This document shows positions 53,787 through 61,961 of a stretch of 64,000 bases of DNA, piece after piece; within the stretch, counting starts at the first letter, position 1, and the number at the start of each line of letters is the position of its first letter. The translations under genes and the position numbers were made by a program. A model generated the notes under the pieces. It had not been told where the DNA came from, ran no database searches, and saw only the letters and a list, made by a program, of their open reading frames with translations. The stretch spans positions 62,001-126,000 of the forward strand of contig NZ_JADKNH010000009.1 in the NCBI RefSeq assembly GCF_015352425.1, read 5' to 3'. The DNA comes from Fusibacter ferrireducens. GTDB taxonomy: Bacteria; Bacillota; Clostridia; Peptostreptococcales; Acidaminobacteraceae.

Positions 53787-54719
53787 ATGACCATAAACCT
53801 TCAAAAAACCGCACCTATTTTTAACATTCAGTCCTTTTGCCTGCACGATGGTCCAGGCATACGCACAACTGTATTTGTGAAGGGCTGTCCACTTCGATGC
53901 GCGTGGTGTCAAAATCCTGAATCTCAACAGTGTAGTCCTCAATTAATGGTCTATTCTGCCAAATGCATAAACTGTAGAGCATGTGTCGATCAATGTCCTA
54001 ATGGCGCCATTGAATTTATGAACGATTCAGCACGCCAACCCTTTACGGATAGAACACTCTGTTCTGATTGTGGCCGTTGCATCCAGACATGCCCAACTGG
54101 TGCTAGAGAATTAGTGGGCGCTCACATGTCTGTCTCTGAAGTTTTTCAAAAGGTAGAAGCGGAGCATATTTTCTATTTAGAATCTGGCGGCGGCTTGACC
54201 ATCAGTGGCGGAGAAGCCTTGATGCATCCAGAATTTACACATGCATTATGTCATCTATCTCAAGAAAACAAAATACATACAGCACTTGAAACTTGCGGAT
54301 TTGCATCTTCAGAAGTAATTGATTATGTATTTAAACATGTTGACTTAGCGCTATATGATATAAAGCATATGAATACCACAACGCATAAAAAATATACAGG
54401 GGTTCCTAACGAACTCATCCTCAATAACTTAAAGTTTATTTCCAATGAGTTACATAAACCCGTTATAGTAAGAATACCTATAATACCGGGTTTTAACTCA
54501 TCTTACGAAAACATTGAATCCACTGCACGATTTATAAAGAAACAATTGCATCAAGAAGTTGAGGTCAATTTATTGCCTTATCATCGACTGGGTAATTCTA
54601 AAAGAGAAAGTCTCAATCTGCCAGAAGCACCACAGATAGAGATCCCTTCAACTGAATTGTTACTTTCATTAAGTGAAATTATGGCGTCATATGGCATAAC
54701 CGTTAAAATTGGCGGCTAA
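53787..54719 (+). CDS. Glycyl radical enzyme activating enzyme (radical SAM)
   Basis: 310 residues. The radical SAM cluster motif is C34-x3-C38-x2-C41 in GCPLRCAWCQNP. Two ferredoxin-type clusters follow at about 62-80 (CINCRACVDQCPNGAIEF) and 90-108 (CSDCGRCIQTCPTGARE), as in activases of glycerol dehydratase-type enzymes and unlike the shorter PFL activase. It makes the 5-deoxyadenosyl radical that abstracts the hydrogen of the enzyme's glycine. AAGGAG precedes ATG. It is divergent from its target gene, and its stop overlaps that of the convergent TauE gene by 4 bases. Confidence 0.94.
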   Translation: MTINLQKTAPIFNIQSFCLHDGPGIRTTVFVKGCPLRCAWCQNPESQQCSPQLMVYSAKCINCRACVDQCPNGAIEFMNDSARQPFTDRTLCSDCGRCIQTCPTGARELVGAHMSVSEVFQKVEAEHIFYLESGGGLTISGGEALMHPEFTHALCHLSQENKIHTALETCGFASSEVIDYVFKHVDLALYDIKHMNTTTHKKYTGVPNELILNNLKFISNELHKPVIVRIPIIPGFNSSYENIESTARFIKKQLHQEVEVNLLPYHRLGNSKRESLNLPEAPQIEIPSTELLLSLSEIMASYGITVKIGG

Positions 54720-55546
54720 ATAATTCTGGACCTCAAAATACTCATAACAAAGCCATTATATAGACTTAAAAAGTTATAACTGCAAATAATCATGATTGCT
54801 AAAATAAGAACATTAAACAATTTATCCACCCATGCAGAATTCAGGGTTTGATTTATTTTTTTCCCGATCACGGCGCCAAAAACGCCGGCTAACATCATTC
54901 CCAGTGTGACAAACAGATTTAAAGAGGGCACTTGATTGCTTACAATTGTAATACACAGGCTTGCCAATTGAGAAAACATAATGATAAAAAGCGATGTCTG
55001 TGCGGCCTCTTTTATTTCCATAGAGAACAAAAAGGATAACAATACCAAATTAAAGGGGCCTCCGCCAATGCCAAGGAAGGCAGACAAAAATCCTAACACG
55101 ATTCCAGCTATTAGACAAGCAACTGCATTTACAATATGATGCGTATGAATTTTTTCTTTATTGACGGTATATAACAATGTTCCAAACGATAACATAAAGA
55201 GACAACCTGCTTGTATGCCGCCAATGAGGTCAACATTTTCAAACTGCAAAATCATTGCACTAAATATCATTTTCCCAAGTACGCCACCTACTATTGCCCC
55301 TATAGATATTAAAAATTTTGTCTTAAACTTAGCCTTCGTTTTTTCTGATCTGCCTACTGTAATCACCGAATAAGTTGACATACACAATACTGTGAATCCA
55401 GATAGAAAACTAATTGTACTTATACTCATAATCCCCAATGAATCTAGTACGGGCTTAATGATAACACCCCCGCCAATGCCGCAAATAGACCCTACAACTG
55501 AGGCCATAAAGCTCACTAACACAATAATGGCATAATTGAATATCAC
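54716..55546 (-). CDS. TauE/SafE family membrane exporter
   Basis: 276 residues, about eight helices in two homologous halves. Each half carries the glycine-rich pore motif: GSICGIGGGVIIKPVLDSLG near 18 and FLSAFLGIGGGPFNLVLLSFL near 150. Members export sulfite, sulfoacetate or related organosulfur anions, although many are uncharacterised. GTG start about 10 bases after GGAG. Its stop overlaps the activase stop on the other strand. Confidence 0.88.
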   Translation of the reverse strand: MIFNYAIIVLVSFMASVVGSICGIGGGVIIKPVLDSLGIMSISTISFLSGFTVLCMSTYSVITVGRSEKTKAKFKTKFLISIGAIVGGVLGKMIFSAMILQFENVDLIGGIQAGCLFMLSFGTLLYTVNKEKIHTHHIVNAVACLIAGIVLGFLSAFLGIGGGPFNLVLLSFLFSMEIKEAAQTSLFIIMFSQLASLCITIVSNQVPSLNLFVTLGMMLAGVFGAVIGKKINQTLNSAWVDKLFNVLILAIMIICSYNFLSLYNGFVMSILRSRII

Positions 55547-55613
55547 TATGCTTTCACTCCTGTCTACCCTATTTTTAATTTCAAAAAGTACTTTTCAACT
55601 CGATCATTTTAAA

Positions 55614-55652
55614 AGGTGAGAAGAACTCATCTTTGTGCAGTTCTTCTCACCT
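55614..55652 (-). terminator. Intrinsic terminator of the PTS/sulfatase operon
   Basis: A perfect 14-bp stem (AGGTGAGAAGAACT with its complement) around an 11-base loop, followed on the minus strand by TTTT. It begins 8 bases after the IIB stop. Confidence 0.88.
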
Positions 55653-55660
55653 ATAGAAAG

Positions 55661-55963
55661 CTATTCTCCCAATGTCTTATGCACCATCTCCAATACACCC
55701 TTGCCATCCATCATGCCATATTGTTTCATATCAATCACTACAACGAGCTTCTCTGGAAGTTCCGTTTTTACTTTGTCAAGATTGTAGCGCACTTGAGGTC
55801 CTAACAAAACAATATCCGCATCAGGCCCATAAGTTTTTAGTTCATTCAGGCTGTGAGCTGCAATTTTGCACTCAAACCCTTCTTGTTCTGCTGCTTTCTC
55901 CATTTTTTTGACCAAAAGGCTGGTAGACATACCCGCAGCACAAAACAATACTATATTTTTCAT
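55661..55963 (-). CDS. PTS lactose/cellobiose-type IIB component
   Basis: 100 residues. Phospho-cysteine C8 in LFCAAGMSTSLLV, then GPDADIVLLGPQVRYNLDKV, typical of cellobiose/lactose-family IIB. It passes phosphate from IIA to the incoming sugar in IIC. AGGAGG precedes the ATG. Last gene of its operon; the operon order IIC-sulfatase-IIA-IIB. Confidence 0.94.
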   Translation of the reverse strand: MKNIVLFCAAGMSTSLLVKKMEKAAEQEGFECKIAAHSLNELKTYGPDADIVLLGPQVRYNLDKVKTELPEKLVVVIDMKQYGMMDGKGVLEMVHKTLGE

Positions 55964-55991
55964 AGCAACTTCCTCCTAATCCACAGTTTAA

Positions 55992-56315
55992 TTATTCAAT
56001 CTTATGATGAAGCTCTATTATTTCCATTGCCATTTCCTTGACAACAATTGCGTTCATTAAGTGATCCTGTGCATGAACCATTAAAAGCATAATTTGCACA
56101 TGCTCTCCTCTAATTTCTTTTTGAATGAGTTCTGTTTGTATATTATGAGCTTTTGTCAACGCAATCTCACATTCTGCCATTAAAGCATTTGCTTTATCAA
56201 AGGCTTTAGCTTTTGCAGCTTGAATGGCTTCCATGGCTAAACTCCTTGCATCCCCACTTGAAACAATAAGCCCCATTACAACTTCTTCATACTTCTCGTC
56301 AATCATTTGAACCAT
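55992..56315 (-). CDS. PTS lactose/cellobiose-type IIA component
   Basis: 107 residues, three-helix bundle. The phosphorylated histidine is H81 in LLMVHAQDHLMNA. It forms a trimer and accepts phosphate from HPr. An ATG two codons upstream lies too close to AGGAGA; ATG 56315 has a 7-base spacing. It begins within the region just after the sulfatase stop, so the two are coupled. Confidence 0.93.
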   Translation of the reverse strand: MVQMIDEKYEEVVMGLIVSSGDARSLAMEAIQAAKAKAFDKANALMAECEIALTKAHNIQTELIQKEIRGEHVQIMLLMVHAQDHLMNAIVVKEMAMEIIELHHKIE

Positions 56316-56327
56316 AATCATTCTCCT

Positions 56328-57815
56328 CTATCTTTTGTCCATTTTGGAAGGTACGTAGTCACTTGTCTCCAGAAAATACCTCAACAAGCGTTGCTTCATT
56401 TGGACTAAGACTTCCTGATAATTGTTATCATCAATTACATTGCAGGTTTCCATAGGATCTGTTTCCAAATCATATAATTCGTCCATTTCATATAATCGCA
56501 TGGTATACTTCATATTGCCCATGCGTATCATGGTTGCTTTTGTATGAGTGGGACCTTCATCATGCTGACTGGATATCCGAGGCCAATAGATTGAATCTGG
56601 TCCATGTTCAGGTTCCATTGCTTGAATTTCCTCATGAAGCCGTCCACCTTCACAGAACACTGCATCCTTGTGAATTTTTTCTCCTGCCAATACACTTACC
56701 AATGATCGCCCAAATTGTTTATATCCCAATTCAATGCCTGTCATATCCGCTACTGTTGCAGGGAGATCTAGCAATTCAACCAATGTATTACTAATGCCTG
56801 GCTTGACTAAAAATTGCTTTGCAGGTTTAATCAAAAGTGGAATATTGCTCAGTGGGTCTTCAAAACTATTTTGACATTTCTCCGCAATCCCATAATCACC
56901 CGTGTAATCTCCATGATCAGAAAAAACAAAAATGCTTGTTTCATCATAAAGTTTTTTCTCTTTTAACTTATCTGCCAATAACCCAAACTGATGGTCAAAC
57001 CGAGATGTCATCGCAAGATAAACGGCTCGCATTTCATCATATTGAGCTTCTGTCCAATCCTTCAAGCACTGTTTTTCTCGAATGGATGTCAAGATGCTTG
57101 CTTTATTGGTCAATGTTTCAACATCAGGTCGCCTTGGTGGCAGTTTGCTTCTGTCAATGCTGGAAAACCAAGGCTCTTCACAACAATATGGCGGATGCGG
57201 AAAGATCAGTGTGCAATAGATAAAAAAAGGTTTTGCATCGGGCTCCTTACGACGTCGTTCAAGATAGTCAAGCGCACTTGTAATACAGTTCCAATCAAAA
57301 GAATGTGCACGGTCTTCCTCAACAATTTTACCTAAATAAAAAGAATATTTCTGATTCTTTTCCTTCATAATCTCCGGCATTTCCAAAGAGATATTAAATC
57401 TCGGAAATGTCGTGTTGCCATTTTCAGCTTGGCTCTTCTCTATTTGATCAAAACCATCAAAGTACATATCACAATAGTCAGACTTGCTTTTTCCACCTGA
57501 AATGACATCATTGCGCCCGATCCATATGACTTCATAGCCGTTCTCTTTCATTACTTTTAAAATATTGGGCTCTTCTTCTCTCTGGAGATAATGCATCGTT
57601 CTATGCCCAGTCGTATGCGGATAGAGTCCCGTCAAAAAACTGCATCTAGATGGCACACAAACGGGATTTTGACAATATGCATTTCGAAACGAAACCCCTT
57701 CCTCAGCCAATGTGTCCAGATTTGGCGTAATGGAGGCCATGTTGCCCATATGTGCCATAGAATCACAGCGCATTTGATCTGCTACATACCACAAAATATT
57801 TGTTTTTTTATTCAT
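56328..57815 (-). CDS. Cys-type sulfatase without signal peptide
   Basis: 495 residues. The formylglycine site is C53-V-P-S-R in PVCVPSRCSFLTGLYPHTTGH; other metal residues lie in ILWYVADQMR (D13 and neighbours) and FVFSDHGDYTGDYG near 300. It cleaves sulfate esters. The chain begins directly with the catalytic strand and no signal peptide, so it acts in the cytoplasm, after PTS import. The Cys form can be matured by the anaerobic maturase at 60244. ATG 57815 is 9 bases after GGGAG. It is placed between the IIC and IIA genes of one PTS. Confidence 0.92.
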   Translation of the reverse strand: MNKKTNILWYVADQMRCDSMAHMGNMASITPNLDTLAEEGVSFRNAYCQNPVCVPSRCSFLTGLYPHTTGHRTMHYLQREEEPNILKVMKENGYEVIWIGRNDVISGGKSKSDYCDMYFDGFDQIEKSQAENGNTTFPRFNISLEMPEIMKEKNQKYSFYLGKIVEEDRAHSFDWNCITSALDYLERRRKEPDAKPFFIYCTLIFPHPPYCCEEPWFSSIDRSKLPPRRPDVETLTNKASILTSIREKQCLKDWTEAQYDEMRAVYLAMTSRFDHQFGLLADKLKEKKLYDETSIFVFSDHGDYTGDYGIAEKCQNSFEDPLSNIPLLIKPAKQFLVKPGISNTLVELLDLPATVADMTGIELGYKQFGRSLVSVLAGEKIHKDAVFCEGGRLHEEIQAMEPEHGPDSIYWPRISSQHDEGPTHTKATMIRMGNMKYTMRLYEMDELYDLETDPMETCNVIDDNNYQEVLVQMKQRLLRYFLETSDYVPSKMDKR

Positions 57816-57898
57816 ATTGTTTTTCTCCCATAATCATTTTAAATCGCATTTCTTTTTAACTCGCATTTCTACTGAATCTATATTTCTATCTATTCGTC

Positions 57899-59200
57899 TT
57901 AACTTTCCAGAGCTTCTTCATCGAGTATTTGCTTATCACAAATCTTGGAAAAAGGCAAATATATAAAAAACTGTATGACTACTATTACCAGTTGCCATAA
58001 GCCAGCACGCCACCCGCCTGCAAGAATGCCAGCAAAGACAATCGGTGTGCCTGTTGAAAGTTGTATGCCATTAAGATAAGGCAACACACCAATAACCGTC
58101 ATAAAATAGGATAGCAAGAAAGCCACAAGCGGCGCCAAAATCATGGGAATTAGAAGCATCACATTGAGTACCAAAGGCGCGCCAAAGACTATGGGTTCAC
58201 TAATGCCACATAGAGAGGGCAATATGGCGATTTTACCCACTGCTTTAAAGCGTTCGCTCTTGGCAAAGAAAGTCATCAGTATTGTCAAGCCAATAATCCC
58301 GCCCGAACCACCTACTTGCGCGAATACAAACCACCATGTATTCATTAATAAATTGGGCATTGCCACGCCATTTGCAAGTGCATCTAAATTTTCAAGGGCA
58401 GGTGTCATATAGAGAATAGAAAGAAATGGCATAACCACCATGCCGCCGTGAATCCCGAACCACCATAACAAATTGCATACGATTAACAGGAGCATAAAAG
58501 TAAATGGACTTTCAGTAAAAGTACCTAGAGGGGCCCTCAAAACCCCATAGATCATATCATTTAATGTTCCCCATGAAGTGAGCGATACACCCCATCTGAT
58601 AATGATAAAAACCATCGCTAAGAAAGCACAAGGTAGAATACCTGAAAACCCATTCGCAATCTGAGGTGGGACACCTTCTGGCATCTTTATAACAATGTTT
58701 TTCTTGACAAATACATTGTAAATATTGGGCACAATCAGCCCAAGTATAATAGCGGTAAACAAGCCTGGAGCTCCAAAATAAGTGATTTTGATCGCTGATG
58801 CAGTCACAACTTTTACACCCTCCTCAGTAACGCCTGTGACACCTGTGGGAATTGTCAATAAAAACATTAGTAAAGTCGTAATCCCCACTATAATGGATTG
58901 ATCTTTGCATTCCAGTTGATCTGCAAGACTTTTGCCAATTAGAAATACAGCATAAAGTGCAATCATACCAGTCGTATAGGTGCTTATCCAACCGATCATA
59001 CCCTTAAGTCCTGTACTGATCAAAATAGCCTGATAAGCTGGAATGTTTAGTCCTGCCAATAAAGAGGCAATTGCACCCACCATAACAATCACCAACAAAG
59101 CTGAAAATCCCCCGCTAACAGCTTTCAAATACTTGTTTGAAGCAAGTTTAGTCGCTACTGGAATCAACGATCTTTCCATTATTCTTTGAAACTTCTCCAT
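57899..59200 (-). CDS. PTS lactose/cellobiose-type IIC permease
   Basis: 433 residues, about ten helices. N-terminal FQRIMERSLIPVATKLASNKYLKAVSGGFSAL is the family start; GIHGGMVVMPFL near 250 and CGISEPIVFGAPLVLNVML near 345 are markers of cellobiose/lactose IIC. It carries the sugar across the membrane while IIB phosphorylates it. GGAGG precedes ATG by 7 bases. First gene of the operon; its promoter overlaps an operator-like dyad. Confidence 0.94.
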   Translation of the reverse strand: MEKFQRIMERSLIPVATKLASNKYLKAVSGGFSALLVIVMVGAIASLLAGLNIPAYQAILISTGLKGMIGWISTYTTGMIALYAVFLIGKSLADQLECKDQSIIVGITTLLMFLLTIPTGVTGVTEEGVKVVTASAIKITYFGAPGLFTAIILGLIVPNIYNVFVKKNIVIKMPEGVPPQIANGFSGILPCAFLAMVFIIIRWGVSLTSWGTLNDMIYGVLRAPLGTFTESPFTFMLLLIVCNLLWWFGIHGGMVVMPFLSILYMTPALENLDALANGVAMPNLLMNTWWFVFAQVGGSGGIIGLTILMTFFAKSERFKAVGKIAILPSLCGISEPIVFGAPLVLNVMLLIPMILAPLVAFLLSYFMTVIGVLPYLNGIQLSTGTPIVFAGILAGGWRAGLWQLVIVVIQFFIYLPFSKICDKQILDEEALES

Positions 59201-59246
59201 AAAACACCCTCCATTTTTTATTTGATCCTCATTGATTGATGATTTG

Positions 59247-59275
59247 ATTATATTTCAATCTGAACAATTTTTCAA
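59247..59275 (-). promoter_or_regulatory. Promoter of the PTS/sulfatase operon
   Basis: Minus strand TTGAAA (59270-59275), 17 bases, TATAAT (59247-59252): near-consensus. The -35 and spacer overlap the dyad at 59261-59274. Confidence 0.8.
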
Positions 59276-59300
59276 CACTTTTTTGAACTATTATTCAAAA
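59261..59300. promoter_or_regulatory. Two operator-like dyads between PTS operon and RpiR gene
   Basis: TGAA-CAATTT-TTCA (59261-59274) and TGAA-CTATTA-TTCA (59284-59297, extending to 7-bp arms TTTTGAA/TTCAAAA at 59281-59300). Same TGAA-N6-TTCA pattern, centres 23 bp apart. One covers the PTS -35. Likely sites for the adjacent RpiR protein. Confidence 0.7.
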
Positions 59301-59405
59301 TACGTATTTTTATTACACTCATGATACGATCAACTTATTTCAACGGTTTATTGTCTTCTTTGAATATTTTCGGATATTATTTTATATATACTTTGGATAA
59401 TTATT

Positions 59406-59415
59406 CTGATATAAT
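59406..59415 (+). promoter_or_regulatory. Extended -10 promoter of the second rpiR gene
   Basis: CTGATATAAT: a consensus TATAAT with TG one base upstream. No good -35 is visible. The start would be near 59422. Confidence 0.5.
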
Positions 59416-59451
59416 CCTAATAAAAAGTAAAATAGGAGATAAAAATATTTC

Positions 59452-60225
59452 ATGAATCCAATTGAATTACTTGATCAATATCGACCAAAAATGACAAAAT
59501 CAGAACGCCTTGCTGCCGACTATATCAGAGATAATCCTATGAAGCTCGTCCGTTTCACACTTACTGATATTGCTAAATTTTCGGGGAGTTCTAATGCTGC
59601 AATTATTCGACTCTGTAAAAAATTAGGCTATGATGGTTTTTCTGAGTTTAAATTCTCCATGTCCAAATACTTATTATCGAACATCCCCAGTGCCGAAAAC
59701 GGCAACACAGATTCGATCACTGAAATAACCAACAATTATATTAAATTCATCTCCCAAATTCCCAATTTTATCAATAAAATTGATATTCAGAATTTGGCAG
59801 ATTTTATACAAAACGCTAATTACATCACACTGTGGGGCGTCAATAGAACCTATCTCGCTGCGAATCAGCTCTTTAACAGGTTGATGAGGCTTGGGATTCC
59901 TTCTAATGCCATATCCGATATTGTGCAAATGTCCGACTATTCCGATATCCTTAAGCAAGGGGATCTCTGTATTCTTTTTTCCATCGCTGGCAAGGGCAGT
60001 CGTCTATATCCTGAACTGCTTCAACGCTTAAAAGAACGTGGCTGTACCACCGTTCTTATTACAATGTCTCCAAATTTGAAAGCGATCAGCAAAAACACAG
60101 ACATCACTATCGTATTGCCCTATATTGGACAAGCTCAAACTCAAAATTTTTATGACGATCAAGCTATATTTTTGATTTTCATTGAAATATTATTATGCGA
60201 AGTTGCCCGCTTATCTCAGAAATAA
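59452..60225 (+). CDS. MurR/RpiR family transcriptional regulator (second copy)
   Basis: 257 residues. Helix-turn-helix region FTLTDIAKFSGSSNAAIIRLCKKLGYDGFSEFKFSMSKYL near 35, then a SIS domain (ITLWGVNRTYLAANQLFNRLMRLG; CILFSIAGKGSRLYPELLQRLKERG). It probably senses the sugar phosphate made by the divergent PTS operon and acts at the TGAA-N6-TTCA dyads. AGGAG is 13 bases before ATG, a long spacing. It is followed after 18 bases by the sulfatase maturase gene. Confidence 0.92.
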   Translation: MNPIELLDQYRPKMTKSERLAADYIRDNPMKLVRFTLTDIAKFSGSSNAAIIRLCKKLGYDGFSEFKFSMSKYLLSNIPSAENGNTDSITEITNNYIKFISQIPNFINKIDIQNLADFIQNANYITLWGVNRTYLAANQLFNRLMRLGIPSNAISDIVQMSDYSDILKQGDLCILFSIAGKGSRLYPELLQRLKERGCTTVLITMSPNLKAISKNTDITIVLPYIGQAQTQNFYDDQAIFLIFIEILLCEVARLSQK

Positions 60226-60243
60226 GTAGAAAAGGAGTCTCTT

Positions 60244-61344
60244 ATGCCACCATTGACCGTCATGCTAAAACCCGTTTCCAGTTCGTGCAATCTAAACTGT
60301 AGCTATTGCTTTTACAATGATGTGGCTGCTAATAGACTTCAGCCTTCGTATGGACATATGACCTATGATACTTTGGATGTCATCTTGTCAAAGTCTTTTT
60401 CTTATGCTTCAGAATGGCTTACGATTGCTTTTCAAGGTGGAGAACCCACCTTAGCTGGACTAGATTTTTATCAAAAAGTGATTGCTTTGGTGAATCAATA
60501 TAACATAAAACAGCTGCCTATTCATTATTCGATTCAAACCAATGGCTATCTGCTCACAAGTGAATGGGCCTCTTTTTTTCACGACAATCATTTTTTAGTA
60601 GGCCTATCCTTGGACGGCATTGCTCAGACTCACAATGCGTATCGCAAAGACAGCTTGGACAAGCCAACATTTGATGAGGTGATGAGGACGGTGGATTCAT
60701 TCAATCAATATCATGTAGAGTATAATATTCTAACCGTGGTAACAGATGCAATCTCATCTCATATTCATGAGATCTACACTTTTTATCGAAATAGAAACTT
60801 TCAGTTTCTTCAATTCATTCCCTGTATCCAACCCTTTGCAGCTTCCACAGACCCACCATTGTTATCCAGCGAGGCCTACGGTCGTTTCCTATGCGCTCTG
60901 TTTGACCTTTGGTATGCGGATCTCATGGTTGGTAAGATCATTTCTATTAGACAGTTTGAAAACTACCTCATGCTCTTAAAGGGCTATCCTCCAGAGTCCT
61001 GTGATATGACGGGGCATTGCAGTATGCAGTATATTATCGAAGCCAATGGCGATGTTTACCCTTGCGATTTTTATGTTTTAGATGCCTATAAGATTGGCAA
61101 TATTGCCACGGAATCTTTTGATAGCCTCTTAACACATCCTGTTTCAAATTTATTCTTGAAACAAGGCAGCATCAACCATGCGCTCTGTGCAGATTGCGAA
61201 TATCATTTGCTTTGTAAAGGTGGCTGTCGTCGCTACAGACAGATGGCTTCATCTCATGAGCCCCACCTCTACTGTGAGGCCTATAAAACTTTTTTTGCAC
61301 ATGCGCTTGATCGAATGAAGGTATTATGTCAAATGATCAGATAG
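60244..61344 (+). CDS. Anaerobic sulfatase-maturating enzyme (radical SAM/SPASM)
   Basis: 366 residues. Radical SAM cluster C15-x3-C19-x2-C22 in SSCNLNCSYCFY, FQGGEPTLAGLDFY near 76, and C-terminal SPASM cysteines (CDMTGHCSMQYIIEANGDVYPCDFYV; CADCEYHLLCKGGCRR). It oxidises the active-site cysteine of sulfatases to formylglycine without oxygen. Its target is very likely the Cys-type sulfatase of the divergent PTS operon. AAAGGAG precedes the ATG. Confidence 0.94.
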   Translation: MPPLTVMLKPVSSSCNLNCSYCFYNDVAANRLQPSYGHMTYDTLDVILSKSFSYASEWLTIAFQGGEPTLAGLDFYQKVIALVNQYNIKQLPIHYSIQTNGYLLTSEWASFFHDNHFLVGLSLDGIAQTHNAYRKDSLDKPTFDEVMRTVDSFNQYHVEYNILTVVTDAISSHIHEIYTFYRNRNFQFLQFIPCIQPFAASTDPPLLSSEAYGRFLCALFDLWYADLMVGKIISIRQFENYLMLLKGYPPESCDMTGHCSMQYIIEANGDVYPCDFYVLDAYKIGNIATESFDSLLTHPVSNLFLKQGSINHALCADCEYHLLCKGGCRRYRQMASSHEPHLYCEAYKTFFAHALDRMKVLCQMIR

Positions 61345-61469
61345 TCCATGAGCAGGGTTCTTTAAGACCGTCCCTTAGGAGCGTCCTTTAAAATCGCCTT
61401 TTGAGACAACCCACTATGGCATCCCATGCACTTTAACCCCTTAACTTCATGTCTTTTGGACATAAAAAA

Positions 61470-61492
61470 AACCGCCTTGAAAACAGGCGGTT
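61470..61492 (-). terminator. Intrinsic terminator of the GGADGPT small-protein gene
   Basis: AACCGCCT and AGGCGGTT pair over 8 bp around a 7-base loop, and the minus strand continues with a run of T. It lies 54 bases after the stop at 61547. Confidence 0.85.
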
Positions 61493-61546
61493 CTGAAATA
61501 CGTATTTGAATTTTTATAAACATTTGTCTCAGTATATCTAATAAGC

Positions 61547-61816
61547 TCACTTGCGCCAATTTTTGATTCCAATCACAGTGATTGCATATAAAATTGCCAC
61601 AACGATCAGCTTCATAAATTCTGGTGTTTTTGTCCCAATAAAAATCGTAGTGGGGCCATCTGCACCCCCTATGATCCCTATTGAAGCCGCTTCGTGTTGG
61701 CTTAAATCTATCTTTGTTGAAATGGATAATGCTATTTTCAAGAGCCAATTTGACATCAGTAACAGCGTACCAAAGATACCCGAAATAACCGTAACAAATT
61801 TCATCCATTTTTTCAT
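61547..61816 (-). CDS. Small membrane protein with the GGADGPT motif of decarboxylase beta subunits
   Basis: 89 residues. A hydrophobic N-terminal helix (WMKFVTVISGIFGTLLLMSNWLLKIAL), then IGIIGGADGPTTIFIGT at 47-63, and a C-terminal hydrophobic segment (MKLIVVAILYAITVIGI). GGADGPT(T/S)I is the conserved core of Na+-translocating decarboxylase beta subunits (OadB, GcdB), which are about 370-430 residues long. Either a degenerate fragment or a stand-alone small protein; the intact ribosome site AGGGAG, the promoter-side repeats and the dedicated terminator favour a real gene. No alpha-, delta- or biotin-carrier subunit is nearby. Function unknown. Confidence 0.75.
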   Translation of the reverse strand: MKKWMKFVTVISGIFGTLLLMSNWLLKIALSISTKIDLSQHEAASIGIIGGADGPTTIFIGTKTPEFMKLIVVAILYAITVIGIKNWRK

Positions 61817-61843
61817 AATAAGAACACTCCCTTTCTGTTTCGA

Positions 61844-61896
61844 TTAAAATAGAACCTATTCTTTTAAAATAAAACCTATCTAAAATAACACTTATC
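61844..61896. repeat. Three imperfect direct repeats upstream of the small protein gene
   Basis: TTAAAATAGAACCTATT (61844-61860), TTAAAATAAAACCTATC (61864-61880) and CTAAAATAACACTTATC (61880-61896). They occupy the expected promoter region of the minus-strand gene ending its leader at 61816, and may be regulator sites. Confidence 0.6.
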
Positions 61897-61961
61897 TTTA
61901 GACCTTAATTTAGACTCATCAAAATATTGAAACCGCTCTTGATGTTTGAAACTGGATAACT

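Noticed and set aside
53549-53794. 81-codon minus-strand frame between the glycyl radical enzyme and activase genes
   Set aside because: It starts inside the activase start region and is AT-rich without a ribosome site; this is the divergent promoter region.
61362-61808. 148-codon minus-strand frame overlapping the GGADGPT gene
   Set aside because: It has no recognisable domain, reads through the terminator, and covers the better-supported 89-codon gene in another frame.
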